Shown here: positions 25,300 through 37,681 of the stretch, in pieces
How positions within the stretch are numbered: position 1 is the first letter of the stretch
How the letters are laid out: each line of letters begins with the position of its first letter
Source: Monosporascus cannonballus
Taxonomy: Eukaryota > Ascomycota > Sordariomycetes > Xylariales
Length of the DNA stretch: 64,000 bases
Direction: 5' to 3'
Assembly (NCBI GenBank): GCA_004154925.1
Contig: QJNS01000136.1
Span: forward strand, 1-64,000
The notes under the pieces: model-generated
Databases searched by the model: none
What the model was told of the DNA's origin: nothing
The model's input: only the letters and a program-made list of their open reading frames with translations
Translations under genes and position numbers: made by a program

Positions 25300-28200
25300 A
25301 ATTAGGACGTAATTGACGAATTCGAAAAAATTCGTATTACGAATACCTAGTACGAATGTTTCGACGTTCTTCGCAAGGCCGAATTTGCCTTTAACGCGGT
25401 TATTATTAAAAAATATCGTTTTCTTAATATAACGGAAATCGATTTCCGATTGTTCGTTATAATTACGGAAGTTTAATCTTAATATTAAATTATGGGTTTG
25501 AAAATTTACATTCTTTTTATAAATATTACAATCTTTTTTTATTATTTTGCAATTAATTTTTAATTAAACGTAATTTTAAAATACCTTTATAAGTAAGGCG
25601 ATTTTCAAAAACTATTATGCCGTTACGTTTTTCGTTCATAAGTATTTTTCACCCGTTTTTTAACGTTTTAACGAAATTTTAATATTTATTAAAAATTATA
25701 ATTAAAAAACAATTTTACCCTGTAAAGCTATTACCAAACCCAAATACATTAAACGTTTTAAAAATAGCGCCCTATTTCCGATTAATAATAAATTATATTC
25801 TGGTTATTTGGGACCTGTTTTTCGTAAAAAATAAAATATTCTTAAATGTTTTTCCGATTTTATGTCTAGTAAATTTAATAAATATACCCGCTTTTTGCCG
25901 TTATATACTTTTTAATTACTTTTTAATATTATTATATTAACTTTCTTAATACGCTTATTAAAAGTTAATTAATATAAAACTTAATACTTTAACGCGAAAT
26001 TTTATTTTCGAAATAAATATTCGATTTTTTTATATCGCCTATAAGTTTCCGACCGGTATACGATAAGATAATTATTCGTCAAATACTTAAAAAATAATTA
26101 TATAATTAAATAATACTTTAATATTAATATTTTAATTTAACTTAAAATTATTAAGTAATTAATTTCTAAACGGGGTATTATTACCTTACTGTTTTTAAAT
26201 CGTTTTATTTTCTATATACGTATTTAAATCTTTTTCGTAATACTGTAATATCTTAAACGCGTACTTGAAATGCTTTTAAGGTTTTTACGTATTATATTTA
26301 ACAGGTCAACCTTCTTATTTAATCAGATATTTGCGTTATCCTCGGTTATTTCGGTAACGAATAATATCTTTTACTCTTTATTTTTTAAATTTTTTATTAG
26401 ATCTAATAACGACATTTAAACGTCGCCCTGTCTCCCGTTATATTACGGTTTTAATAAGGACATTAAAAATATATTATATATTCGTTTATATTTAATAAAA
26501 AAGTGATTTTTTAATCGTAACCCGGATATAAATAAGTACGAATTTTCTATTTTTAAATTTAAAACTTTTAGTTGATAAATTTATTTATTATTTTAATTAG
26601 AATTTTATAGGCATATAGCGTTAATTATAATAGTTTTTTTTAGGTTACAGTTAATTTCTCTGACTATTCGTATATTATTCGACAAACAGCTATTATTTTT
26701 TCGAAACGTTCTTTAACTTTTTATATTTTTCTCTTAAATCTTTATAGGAGGTATTTTACTATTCTTAAATAATATCTATATAAGGTTTCGAAAGGAAAAC
26801 GGCCGGTAAATATATTCCGCGTATTATTATATACGAATTTCACATTTTATAATAACCTTAATTAATTATTTTGATATTTATTAATATAATTACCGAAACA
26901 ACATTTTAAAACCTAATAAATACGTTTCGTTTACTTACTGGTTTACGGATAATAAGCGGTTAATATTTGCTGTTTTATTTTGCATTTCTTGCGAAATTCC
27001 GCTTAAAATTAATTCGTTAATAAATTATTTTTATTATTAATAATTCTAGCCTGTATACCGAATTTGTATTTTATCATATTATAAAATAATCGGGTTAATT
27101 CGGTTATAATTAAGGTTTTAACCGTAAAAATAAATAATTTTAATTTGTAAAGCGGTCGACAATTACCAAAATTATATCGTATTTTAACCCGTTCAAACTT
27201 AGGTTTTTAGAAAATCTCGTAATAAAGTTTAACTGGATTTTTTGAAAAGGTTACTTAAATAACAGCAAGAGCTATAGCTATTTGTATGGTTTATAACGTA
27301 GCTTTATGATATTTTAGCAGCCCGGATATTATTTAATATATTTTCAAATATCGTTTGTTATATTTTCCTAATAAAACCTTTTGATTATTAATTCCAGCAT
27401 ATAAACATATCTTATATATTTTACCTTTAAATTATTATAGTATGGTTAATGAATTATTTTTGTAAAACGCCTTATAACGAGATTACGAATTTATTTCGAT
27501 AATATAAAGCCGTATTTAAGTCCAAAAATATCTTTTTTTTTATTTCGACTTAACGTTTAATTATTTGTATTAATTTTATAATATTTAAATCTTTAATTTA
27601 TAACTTTCAAACTTAAATATAAAATTATCGAAAAACTTTTGGTAATAATACCGTTTAATCATTAGCTAATTCTGTCGTTAAAAAACGTAAAACGCATTAA
27701 TTATAAATAATAACTTTAATATTAATTTTGTTGTTTTTAAATTTTTCGAAATCCAATTGTAATACGATTATAATTTATAATTACTATTATTTAACCGTTA
27801 ATTGTATTATTATTATAATTTATATCTGCATTATAATTTATAAATAATAAATTAGATAAATATATAATTTCTTACTTTTTTTCGAAAGTCTTTTATAATT
27901 ATATAACGAAAAATTTCCGCTTTTTTTACGCGAATAATAATTACTTAAATTTTCGCCACCAAAATCTATCTGGGGATTTTATAACGAACGAATTTTTTAT
28001 TATTTTTATAAGGTCTTTTATTTTTTTATAATGTTTTAAATTACACTATATATTTATAATTATTTTTCGTCCGTTTTATGGCATATTTTTTATAAATCTG
28101 AATTTTTTAAATAATATGGAGATTAAATTTTTATCCGCGATTTCTCTTAATACGTAATCCGGGTATCTATATAATCTATTTGCCGGATTAATAACGCTTA

Positions 28201-31200
28201 GTCGGCATTAGATCTTAAAATCAAATTACGTAAAACGGTAAACCTATTAGGCTAACTTTTTTTAAGGTTACGTACCGGCGTTTTTATTATATTTTTTTAA
28301 CGTTATATAATTAATAAATATTAAGAAAGTCTTTTTCGTATCCTTATAATATTATTATTAATATTTTAAGTTTTTTATAATCGTTAACAATTTTTATTAC
28401 TTTATAATTTACCGTTTTTCGGTTAAACTTAATTTTCGCAACTTTATATGCGATTAATCGTTAATATTTTCCGTATTTTTATAAAAATATCCTTACTATG
28501 GCTTTTACCGAAACGTTTATTTTAATTTTAGAATTTTTGGCGTGATTTTAATATTGGAAAATGGTCGCCGACTAAAAAATATTTTTTAAGTTTCGGAACG
28601 CCTTTTTAACTTTTTCAGGTTATCGGAATTTTATTGCTTTATTTTTATTTTATGCCCTTTTTAAAAACTTAATAATAAATTCGGTAATACGTAAATAATA
28701 AACGATAAATTTCCGATACAAAATTGCAAATCTCAAAAATACCTAAATATTATAAATTATTTTTAATTTTGGCCATATTTTGATAATATTAATCCGTTGG
28801 CAGTTTATTTTCAAACCGTTAATATTAATTTTAAATTTTAAAAAAATTTAATTTTTTTAAAAAAATTCGTATTTAAACGTTTTAATAAATAATAAATATT
28901 ATAATAACCGTTCGTAAATTAAGTAAATATTTTTCGTATGTTCTTTTTATTATCCGAATAAATAATTATATTATTTATATATAATATATATATATAATTA
29001 ATTAATTAAATTAATACTTTATATAAACAGATCTAGAATATAATTAATTCGTTAATAAGGCCAAATAGCATAACTATATACTTAAACTATTCGTATTATC
29101 TTCGGAAAGCGGTTTTTTACTAATCCTCTTTTTTAATTTTAATGCGATAATAAATATTCTTAAAATCAATTTTCGAAAATATCTTAATTAACCTTAAGTA
29201 ATTTATTATTTCTAAGATTAAGTGTAAAAGGTATTAATCTTTTATCGTTACCCGATTTAACCCTTTATAATTAACATATAATTAGAAACTGTTACCCTTT
29301 TTAGGTACAAATAATATTAATACTTTTACGTCCGCTTTCGAATAACGTATACGGCCTACTTTTAGGTTTTTTGGGATATATTTTTCGAATATTGTTTTAA
29401 ATTTCGGAAATAAGGTAAATTAGGCCTAATAAAGGCGTTTTTCCTAGGATCAGATTTATTATACATTTTGCCCTTAATAGCTAAGGTATATTTTTCGCTC
29501 TTTTTTCGAAATATATTCGCCAGAAATTCTTTAAGTATATAAAAAATTAATTATACCTTATTTTTATTATTTTTCGAATTCCGACTTATTTAGCTTTTCG
29601 GCTAAGTTTATTAAATTAACGGTATAAATTTACTTATCGAAAAACGTTAAATTTACGACTTTTTACCTATTAAACCTTTGTAATAATTTATATAACTATT
29701 AAGATATGGCTATATCTAATAAAACGCTTAGCCTGCCCGTTTTTGGTCTAGATAATAAAGAATTAAATGCTTTCCGGTCGCGGCATATTATGAAATATAT
29801 CTACTTAAATTTTCGTTCGTTTTGATTATTATTTATTATGTTAACAGAAATTTCGTAAATCCTATAACATTTAATATATATACTATTAACGCCGATAAAA
29901 TTCGAAATATGTACGGAAATTAATTAAAAGTTAAATTTTTTCGCCAATTTTCTGCTTACGATATTTATTTATGCTCCGGTATTTATATTTATTTATATTA
30001 TTACATCCTTCGTACTTTTGTTAATAAGTGCTCTCTTTTAAAAAGCAGCTTTATTTCGATAATCCTGTAATTATTAGCCGAAATGAACTAAATATATACG
30101 TTTATTTCGGCTTTTTTTAAGTTTACGTTTAAAAACTAATTTAATTTATCGTTATACATTATAACGTTCTATATGGCCTTCGGAAACCGGTTTTCGTATG
30201 GCCGGGATAACAAAATTTTCGTATCTCTTTTAATTTTATAATTTACGTTTTTATGGCCTGGTTTTCCATAGTTATAATATTTAAATAAGTCTTTATAAAA
30301 ATTAAAAGTATCAAATCGTACAGATTTATTTCAATCGGAATTAAATTAGCGATTTTTTACTTTTCGAATACAAAAACGCCCGCAATCCTTATTATTTTTA
30401 CGTGGCGCCTTTAATTTGCTTTAGGGATTATCTTTTTCCAAAAAACGTTAAAATAAAATTATTTATTTTTATTAATATATTTAACGAAAAATAATCAGTT
30501 TTTTTTCGCCCTTTTCAGGCATTCTAATAGCGTTTTGCCTTATTTACTATATTATTTACTCGTTTCAGCTTAACGTTCCTTTCGTAATAAGGTATTTTAT
30601 AGCCTTAATATTAATTTATAGAAACAATTAAAAGTAAAACGCTTATTATTTCGATCATTTTCAGTGTTAAAGACGTTTGTAAATCTTATTTTATCAACTA
30701 GAAACCTTTATTTAACGTAAAGGTTTAACGGCGATTAATTAAATCGCTATTATAATTCCATAAATTATTCTTTATATTTTTTATCGAAAAAATTAAGATT
30801 TATGTAATTTTTCTTTATAAAAATCTATAAATTTTCTATTTTCAGTTTTTTTTTTCATAATTAAAATAATTAAGCATAACGTTATATAATTACCAAATAT
30901 TCGTAATAAAAATGTCCATATAGCCTATGGCCTATTAGATATAAATAAAAACATTTCGCCTTGGCCTTTCGGCATAAATTTTCGTAATAGCTTTTATTTA
31001 ATCTTTTTTTTAATCGACGTATGTTCGGAACATTTCGAGCAATTATAATACGGTATTTATTTATCACCTTTGGGCTTTTACGACGATATTGCAATTAACT
31101 TGTAAAACTTTATTTTTTTTAACTTGTACCATTATTTGTTATTCGGCCAACTATCAGAATAATTCCGAATACTGTTCGTTTTATTAACAGATAATCTCCA

Positions 31201-31450
31201 AGATCTGGTTATTATTAAAGGGCTTAACCTTTTTTTATTTTGAATTCCGGGACCCGGTCGTTATATTATGTCCGTTTTCTAACCGTTTAATTAATAGCTA
31301 TTAGACCGTATCCTTATTATATAAATAAAATAATTCGGGATTTCGAGGACAATAATTTTCTATTCGTTAAGGCTTTATTATAAGCTCTTTCACCTATTCC
31401 CATACCGTAATCGATCGTCGGTTAAGTTCCGATCGGCGGTTTTTTCGATT
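25300..31450 (-). pseudogene. C1 gag-pol relic
   Basis: Minus strand, family order gag (right) to integrase (left). Reverse transcriptase reads YINNIIIYSDNK (28946-28981), where both catalytic Asp codons of a YIDD box became Asn by G-to-A change. The integrase core end reads AYYP-stop-TSK-stop-TKR at 26923-26957, the usual AYHPQT...GQTER region with RIP changes. Open frames at 30882-31094 and 31390-31599 (minus) lie in the gag region; they have Arg/Lys-rich translations but no clear zinc knuckle. I could not place a chromodomain. Confidence 0.7.
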
Positions 31451-31550
31451 AATAACTTATATTTGTTTTGCAGTCGACGAGCTCTGCTTCTAATAATTAT
31501 TGCGTTATTTTCTATAATAGAAAAGGAAAAATTATAAAATAATAAATAAC

Positions 31551-31739
31551 TGTAAACGGAAATAAGGTAATTTACGATTAATCGTAAAGCAAATTCCAAG
31601 AAATAAATAAATTAAGTTATTTCTATTTAGCGTTTTTTACTAACTGCTAGATAGTGGATTTATATTAATAAGTAGATTGATAGCTAATCGATAGCTCGTC
31701 GGCTACTAGCCTTATCCTTTTAGGGGCTGTATTCTCACA
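31551..31739 (-). repeat. C1 5' LTR (189 bp)
   Basis: Plus-strand start TGTAAACGGA, end GTATTCTCACA. Same length as the other C1 LTR; differences are mainly transitions. Confidence 0.88.
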
Positions 31740-31889
31740 CTTTAAGAATTAGAAAATTTGATTAATGTGCTATTACAATATTATAGATATAAACAACTTT
31801 TTAAAAAGGAGCTCGATACGAAATTATTAGAATATAGCGAATGAGATTATGAGATAATTTTTAAAACAGAATTTTCGAAGAAGTTTTAC

Positions 31890-34545
31890 CTTATTTATAA
31901 TTTTAGCGGAGACGAGCTATATATTTTTAAAGAATACCTGGAAAATTGGTTATAAAAGTAATAGATATCGACTTTCGAAATTACCAGCAGGTTATTTAAT
32001 GTTTTTCGTATTAAAAAACGGAAAATTGTAACTTATAGTTAATTATCGATACTTAAACGATATTACTGTTAAAAATCGAATATTATTACTTTTGATTATA
32101 AAAATACAAAACCGATTTTACGGAGGTAAATAATATATAATATTTGATTTTAAAAATAGATATAACCTTATTAAAATTAAGAAAAAATACGAATAAAAAA
32201 TAGTCTTTAGGATTAAATACGAACTGTTCGAATATTTGGTTATATTAATAGGATTTATAAACGTACTAATAACTTTTTAACAGATGGTAAATTCTATATT
32301 ACGAAAATACCTTAATATTTTTGTCGTTTACTACCTTAGCGATATTCTTATTTTTTTTACAAACGGGAAAAGCATATGTAGGATATGTTTATAAGGTTCT
32401 TTAAGTTTTATAAAACGTAAAGCTATTTGTTAACACAGAAAAAAAATCAGTTTTACGTATAAAAAATGAAATATCTAGGACATATTATTATTTTAGGATA
32501 TATCAGAATAAATCTTAAGAAAATCGCTACAGTTACAAAATAACAAATGTTAATTACGGTTAAAGAGGTACAGGTATTCCTTAGATTCGCCAATTATTAT
32601 GGAAAGTTTATTCGAAACTTTAGTAAAATAATTATATCTCTAACGAATTTTACGAAAAAAAAAAGTTTAAGTAAATACCAGATACGGAAAAAGTATTTTA
32701 AGATATTAAAAATACGATTATTAGCGAACCAATATTAATTATATACGATCCAAACCGTTCCGTTAAGTTAGAAACCGATATTTCGGATTATACGTTAGGC
32801 ATAATAATTAGATAACGAGATAATTAAGGCAAATTGTACCTTATTATATTTTTTTCTTATAAATTAAAAGAAAAAAAATTTAATTACGGCATTTTAGATA
32901 AGAAATATATGGTTATTATTGTAGCATTCCGAGAATTTAGGTATTTTTTAAAAGAAAGTTTGTATTCGGTTAAGGTTTATACGGATTATCAAAATTTTAC
33001 CCGATTTATTATGACCAGAGAACTTATAAGACGATAATTTCGTTACGCGAAAAAATTAGCGAATTTCGATTTCGTTATTACTTATAGGAAAAGCTTAGAA
33101 AACGATAAAATAAACGCCTTAAACAAGCGATTAGATTTCGAAAAGAAATTGGTTAAAATTAGCTATATAATTTTCGATATTATTATAAAAAGATATTTAC
33201 GCCCGCTATAAATTGCGATAATTCGGGCAGTACCTTTTGATGTGTATTAAAGAATTTAGCAATATAAGGATACTTTCCTAGAAATTTTAAAAAGAAATAA
33301 AATATAAGTTCTAAAAAAATACCAGAAAGATTTAGTGCGAAATATACATAAATATTAGCTATATAAAAAACTAGAAATTTAAAAAACCTTAAAACGGTTT
33401 CGATATATATATTTTTTTTCCAAAAATAAAATTAATAGCACGGAAAATTATATAATAATATGATATTTGCGTTAAAATAAAAGCTCGACGATATAAGCTA
33501 TACGAAAAATTACAATTATTACCAGTCGTAACACGATTATAATATTTAGTTACGTTCGACTTTATTGCTAAACTCCTTATATTAAAAAAATCCAGTTATA
33601 AAAGTATATTATAATAGTCCTTTCGTTATTGTCGATCGATTTACTAAATTTTCTTATTTTTTACTATGTTATAAGGATATAGACGCCGAACAAATAGCAT
33701 ATATTTTCTTCAGATATATCTTTAATATATACGGATTACCAATAGAAAATATTTTAAATAAAGGATCGATATTTGCATTTAAATTTTAGCAAGACCTTAT
33801 AGTACAGATCTATTTAAATTATAGATACATAAATAAATAAAACGAATAAATTAAGCCTTAGAAATTTATTTACGCCAATATGTTAATTAAGAATAAAATA
33901 ATTAAGTTGAAAAAATTACTTATTACTTAATTAACTTATATTACTAGTTATTACGAAAGTATTAAAATAATACTAATAAACGCAAATTTCAATTTTATTT
34001 CAGAAATTTATAAAAAAAATAAGGAAAAACGATTTAATTAATATCAAAATAATTCTTACGTTAAAATAGCTATAATAATTCCATTAAAAAATAAAATAGA
34101 ACTGGAATTCGTACGGAATCAAATAAGCAAATATTACAACTAGAAAAAGTTAAAAGGATTAATTTTCGAAAAGAGGGACATAGTTTTTTTCGTTATCAAA
34201 AACATTCAGATAAAACGACCTAATAAAAATTCGATTTTTAATATATTAGTTTATATAAAATCGTTAAGAAAACCTTAGAAAATAATTACTATATAAAGGT
34301 TTTATCAAAAGGTAAATTCTATTTAATTCTTTACCTTTTTTTGTTCGAATTAATAACGGATATAATTAAGGTGTATATGGTATAAAATGACGTAAAAATA
34401 AAAAACGAATAAGTATATAAAGTGAAAAAAAACCTTCGATATGCGAAAATAAAACGGATTTACCTAGTACCTAATTAAGTGAAAAAAGTACTCGGATTTC
34501 GAAAATATCTGGGAACTCGTTAAAAACTTTATTGGCGCCTAGCGT
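31890..34545 (+). pseudogene. B2 pol relic (RT, RNase H, integrase, chromodomain)
   Basis: Readable through stops. The linker FSGDELYIFKEYLEN (about 31900-31945) leads into reverse transcriptase with FDFKNRYNLIKI and YLSDILIF (YLSD at 32332-32343; first catalytic Asp replaced). A connection domain is open at 32547-32738 (FLRFANYYGKFIRNFSK), and RNase H is open at 32834-33037 (LDKKYMVIIVAFREFRYFL, VYTDYQNF). Integrase core follows (about 33530-33990; RFTKFSYF-like near 33640) and a chromodomain-like YLIK...ENIWELVKNFIGA at about 34470-34545. The integrase-chromodomain part is closely colinear with B4 (46260-47250). Confidence 0.8.
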
Positions 34546-35242
34546 TTGCTGAAAAATTTTTATTAATAACGACAGGCGCGTCCCAGTTAACAATCGACTA
34601 ATTAGTAGCCGGGATATCGGGCTAGTTAGCTACTGTTTACGTTAACGTAATAGCTGTAATAGTAACTTTTAATTTTTTTTAGTTCTTAATGCTTTTGTTT
34701 CTCCAATTCGTTTAATAACTAAAATTTACGTTATACTATAATAACGCCCTTCGAACGAATTAATGCCGTTTGCTTATATAAACGAATAAGACGAAAAAAA
34801 GCTTTATTTATTTTTTTCTCAATAACGATGTTAAGCCTTAAGATAAAGCCGTTAAAGCTTTAGTAATTATCTTTCAGCCAACTTTTTTTGCGTTTTAAGT
34901 ATAAATATTTTTAATAAATATTTTATAAAGAAAAAAAGCGGCATACCGGTATTATCGCCAGATTAACCTTAATTAATATATTTTTTATATTTTGAAATAT
35001 TTTAAATTATTTTATACTTTTTGTTTTTCGAAAAATAATACGAGCAAAGCATAATTTCGTATCCAAATTCGTTAATAGCTTTTACGAGGTTAATACAACG
35101 AACGGTAAAAGAACGAAAAATACGACGAATCTTAGAAATATAAAACGATATGATTAGGAACAACAAAAAAGGGGGTTACTTATCAAAACGAGAAAAGAGA
35201 AAAAAAATTTTAAAAGCAAGACTTTTGAGAAAGGAGAGATCG

Positions 35243-35643
35243 TGTTACAACTTAATAAGCTTCAACCTTAAGAAACAGTTAGATAAGGATTATACGGACT
35301 ACTTTCCGGGTTACGTGACGGTGATTATTGTTAAGCCGGTGATTATTAGTGATTAGAAATGATTTTAAATAATTATAATTATTCTTGATTATATAATTAT
35401 AAATAATTAAGCCAAGAACAAAAAGGATATATATGCTTATTATTTCTATAATTTAGATAGCACCAGCTTGTAATACTTATTAATACCAATCGTTTGCAAT
35501 AATAATTCGTTACCCAAGATACCTTTGGTATTACGGGACGTGATACGTTACTGTATTTATTGCTCAGTTTTCCACGATACTTCTGCCAATATAAACCCGT
35601 ACGACTAAGGTTTAATAGTTAGTTAAACCGTTCAGCCGTTACA
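35243..35643 (+). repeat. B2 3' LTR (401 bp)
   Basis: Starts TGTTACAACTTA and ends CAGCCGTTACA. TATA-like ATATATAT at 35427-35434; predicted transcript start AGCTTGTAATA at 35465-35475, about 35 bp downstream. The U3 part has a short GGTGATTATT duplication, different from the repeats of other B LTRs. An open frame at 35150-35356 spans the LTR edge and is not a gene. Confidence 0.88.
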
Positions 35644-35645
35644 AA

Positions 35646-35935
35646 TTGGAACTTTTACCAAAAGTCAAGCTCTGTTTAATTTTTTACGTTTCTTTATTCG
35701 AATTAATAACGGATAAAATTAAAGTATATACGGTACAAAACGACGTAAAAGTAAAAAACCAATAAGTATACAAAGTAAAAAAAATCTTAGATATACGAAA
35801 ACAAAACGGATTTACCCAGTATCTAATTAAGTAGAAAAAATACCCGGATTCCGAAAATACCTGGAAACTCGCTAAAAATCTTATTGGCGCCTAGCTTTTA
35901 TTAAAAAACTTTTACCAGCAATAACGGAACCACCC
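35646..35935 (+). pseudogene. B3 integrase C-terminal / chromodomain relic
   Basis: Reads LELLPKVKLCLIFYVSLFEL, then YKVKKILDIRKQNG, then YLIK-stop-KKYPDSENTWKLAKNLIGA. This is a chromodomain-like segment (aromatic and ENTW motif kept) after the linker typical of chromoviral integrases. It aligns with B2 (34300-34545) and B4 (47010-47255) and is the least degraded of the three. Confidence 0.75.
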
Positions 35936-36200
35936 GAAATAATAACATTTTAATCTATAAGATTTAAAAAGAGAAATCTTTAGTTTACCGTATTTTAATT
36001 AATAATATTTATCTTACTTAAGGCCTGTACTTCGATTATAAACTTTAATTCCAAATGGACAAGGTCGTTAAAGTCATCCAAAGACTAAAGGGCACGATTA
36101 ATAAGTTTCGCACCTTGGGATTAATGGTACTGGCGTTAACGACGTATACGAGAAAAATGCGTAAGAGTTTCGAATAAAGATTTTTCGGCCGTTAGCTTTT

Positions 36201-36571
36201 TGTTATAACCTGACAGGCTGCGGCCTCGGGAAACGGTCGCAGCAGGAAAATGACTAAGCCATATGGGTCGAGTTACGTGATAGTTTGACAGGATCAATTA
36301 TAAAACCCATAAAGCCAGGCTCGATAGGATCGATCGTAGAGCCCATAAAGCCAGGTTCGACAGGATCGGAAAATCAAAATATGTACGTTTATTATTTCTA
36401 TAATCCAGATAATTTCAATTTATAATATAATATTATTACCTAAGGCGCCTTTAGAATTACGAGACGTAATACGATTATTATATCTATTACTCAGATTCCC
36501 ACGATATTTCTGCCAACATAAACCCGTACGACTAAGGTTTAATAGTTGGTTAAACTCTAAGCCGTTACACA
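36201..36571 (+). repeat. solo LTR of family B inside B3
   Basis: Starts TGTTATAACC and ends CCGTTACACA, flanked by CTTTT at 36196-36200 and 36572-36576, a perfect 5-bp target-site duplication. Two 36-bp tandem units (36285-36320, 36321-36356; both with CCCATAAAGCCAGG) plus a partial copy lie upstream of the TATA-like region. It retains GC-rich stretches. The minus-strand LTR at 53749 is the closest relative by its 5' region. Confidence 0.82.
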
Positions 36572-36896
36572 CTTTTTAATTTTTTCGACTTTACGATATG
36601 ACGATTAATTATGGAAATAGGGATTTCTGTCTTATTATACGAACAATTTCGACAAATATATTCTTTATAATGAAAAATCTTATTTATTATTTAGCAAATA
36701 TGTTAGCGGACAAAACAGAAAAATTAAAGCATTACGTCAAAATCTTTAAATTTAATTAAATTAACCAGGACAAATTGTTATTCGGATTTACGGGAACGAC
36801 ATTAAGATATACCGGAAAATATATTAAATGAATGCAAAAAACTTACCGAAAAAAAAGAAAAATTTTAAGGGCAAGATTTATGAAAGAAGGAAATCG

Positions 36897-37223
36897 TATC
36901 ATAACCTAATAAACTACGGTTTTCAGAAACGGTCTGTTACGACCCAACTATAGGTGCGTAATAAGGCAGGTTACGTAATAAATTACCAACTTACTAATGA
37001 TAAGCCAATAAGCCGGATTACCAACTTACTGGTAATAAGCCAATAAGCCGGATCAAAATATATACCCTTATTATTTCCATAATTTAAATAGCTTTAACTT
37101 GTAATATTTATTAATATTAATCGTTTGCAATACGACTTTTACACATTTGGTATTACGAGACGTAATACGTTACTGTATTTATTGCTTAATGTTCCACGAT
37201 ACTCCTGCCAACATAAACTCGTA
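36897..37223 (+). repeat. B3 3' LTR, first part
   Basis: Starts TATCATAACC after a purine-rich tract. Two 35-bp tandem units (36982-37016, 37017-37051; both start ATTACCAACTTACT). Interrupted after CTCGTA by B4; it resumes at 48319. Total 369 bp. Confidence 0.82.
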
Positions 37224-37621
37224 TGTTACAACCTAAGCCAGCTGGGCCTGCGAAAACGGTCCAGCCAAGGTCACAAAGCTACGTTAGTTCAGGGTCACGT
37301 AATCAGCGCTTAGCGGGTCTCAACTGAGCACGACTAAGCACGACTAAACAGCATTAAACAACTACTTAGCAAAACTTTGCTAAACAGAGGTGAACAGTAA
37401 TAAAGAAATTAGGATATATACGCTTATTATTTTTATAATTTAGATAACTTTAATTTGTAACATTTATTAATATTAATTGTTTATAATATACTTTTATATT
37501 TTAATATTAAGAAATGTAATACGATTAATATATTTATTAATCAGATTTTTACGATATTCCTGTTAACATAAACCCGTACGACTTAGATTTAATAATTAGT
37601 TAAACTGTATAGCTCGTTATA
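37224..37621 (+). repeat. B4 5' LTR (398 bp)
   Basis: Starts TGTTACAACC and ends CTCGTTATA. U3 is GC-rich (CTGGGCCTGCGAAAACGGTCC) with a 10-bp duplication GCACGACTAA; TATA-like ATATATACG at about 37415-37423. The primer-binding site CGTTACAAGCT follows at 37622-37632. An open frame at 37125-37313 crosses the nested junction and is not a gene. Confidence 0.9.
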
Positions 37622-37681
37622 CGTTACAAGCTTTTATTCAGTAGTACCGTTAGACTTTGAACAATATTTAATACTGTCAAA

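Larger units (their letters stand above)
24426..31739 (-). mobile_element. C1: family C Ty3/gypsy retrotransposon, minus strand
   Basis: 7314-bp element bounded by two 189-bp LTRs with ends TGTGAG...CTCACA. Orientation is set by pol motifs on the minus strand. The 5-bp flanks do not match (ATAGC before, CTTTA after), and the flanking host elements differ, which suggests recombination or deletion rather than a simple insertion. RIP-degraded throughout. Confidence 0.85.
31740..35643 (+). mobile_element. B2: 3' part of a family B element
   Basis: Starts abruptly at the C1 boundary within the protease/reverse transcriptase linker and runs through RNase H, integrase, chromodomain and 3' untranslated DNA to a complete 3' LTR. 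A purine-rich tract ending GGAGAGATCG precedes the LTR. After 35643 another family B pol (B3) begins, so B2 was probably inserted in B3. Confidence 0.8.

Noticed and set aside
36055..36177. 40-codon frame MDKVVKVIQRLKG... in B3, free of RIP stops
   Set aside because: Lies in the 3' part of a dead element, is short, and has no counterpart in B2 or B4.
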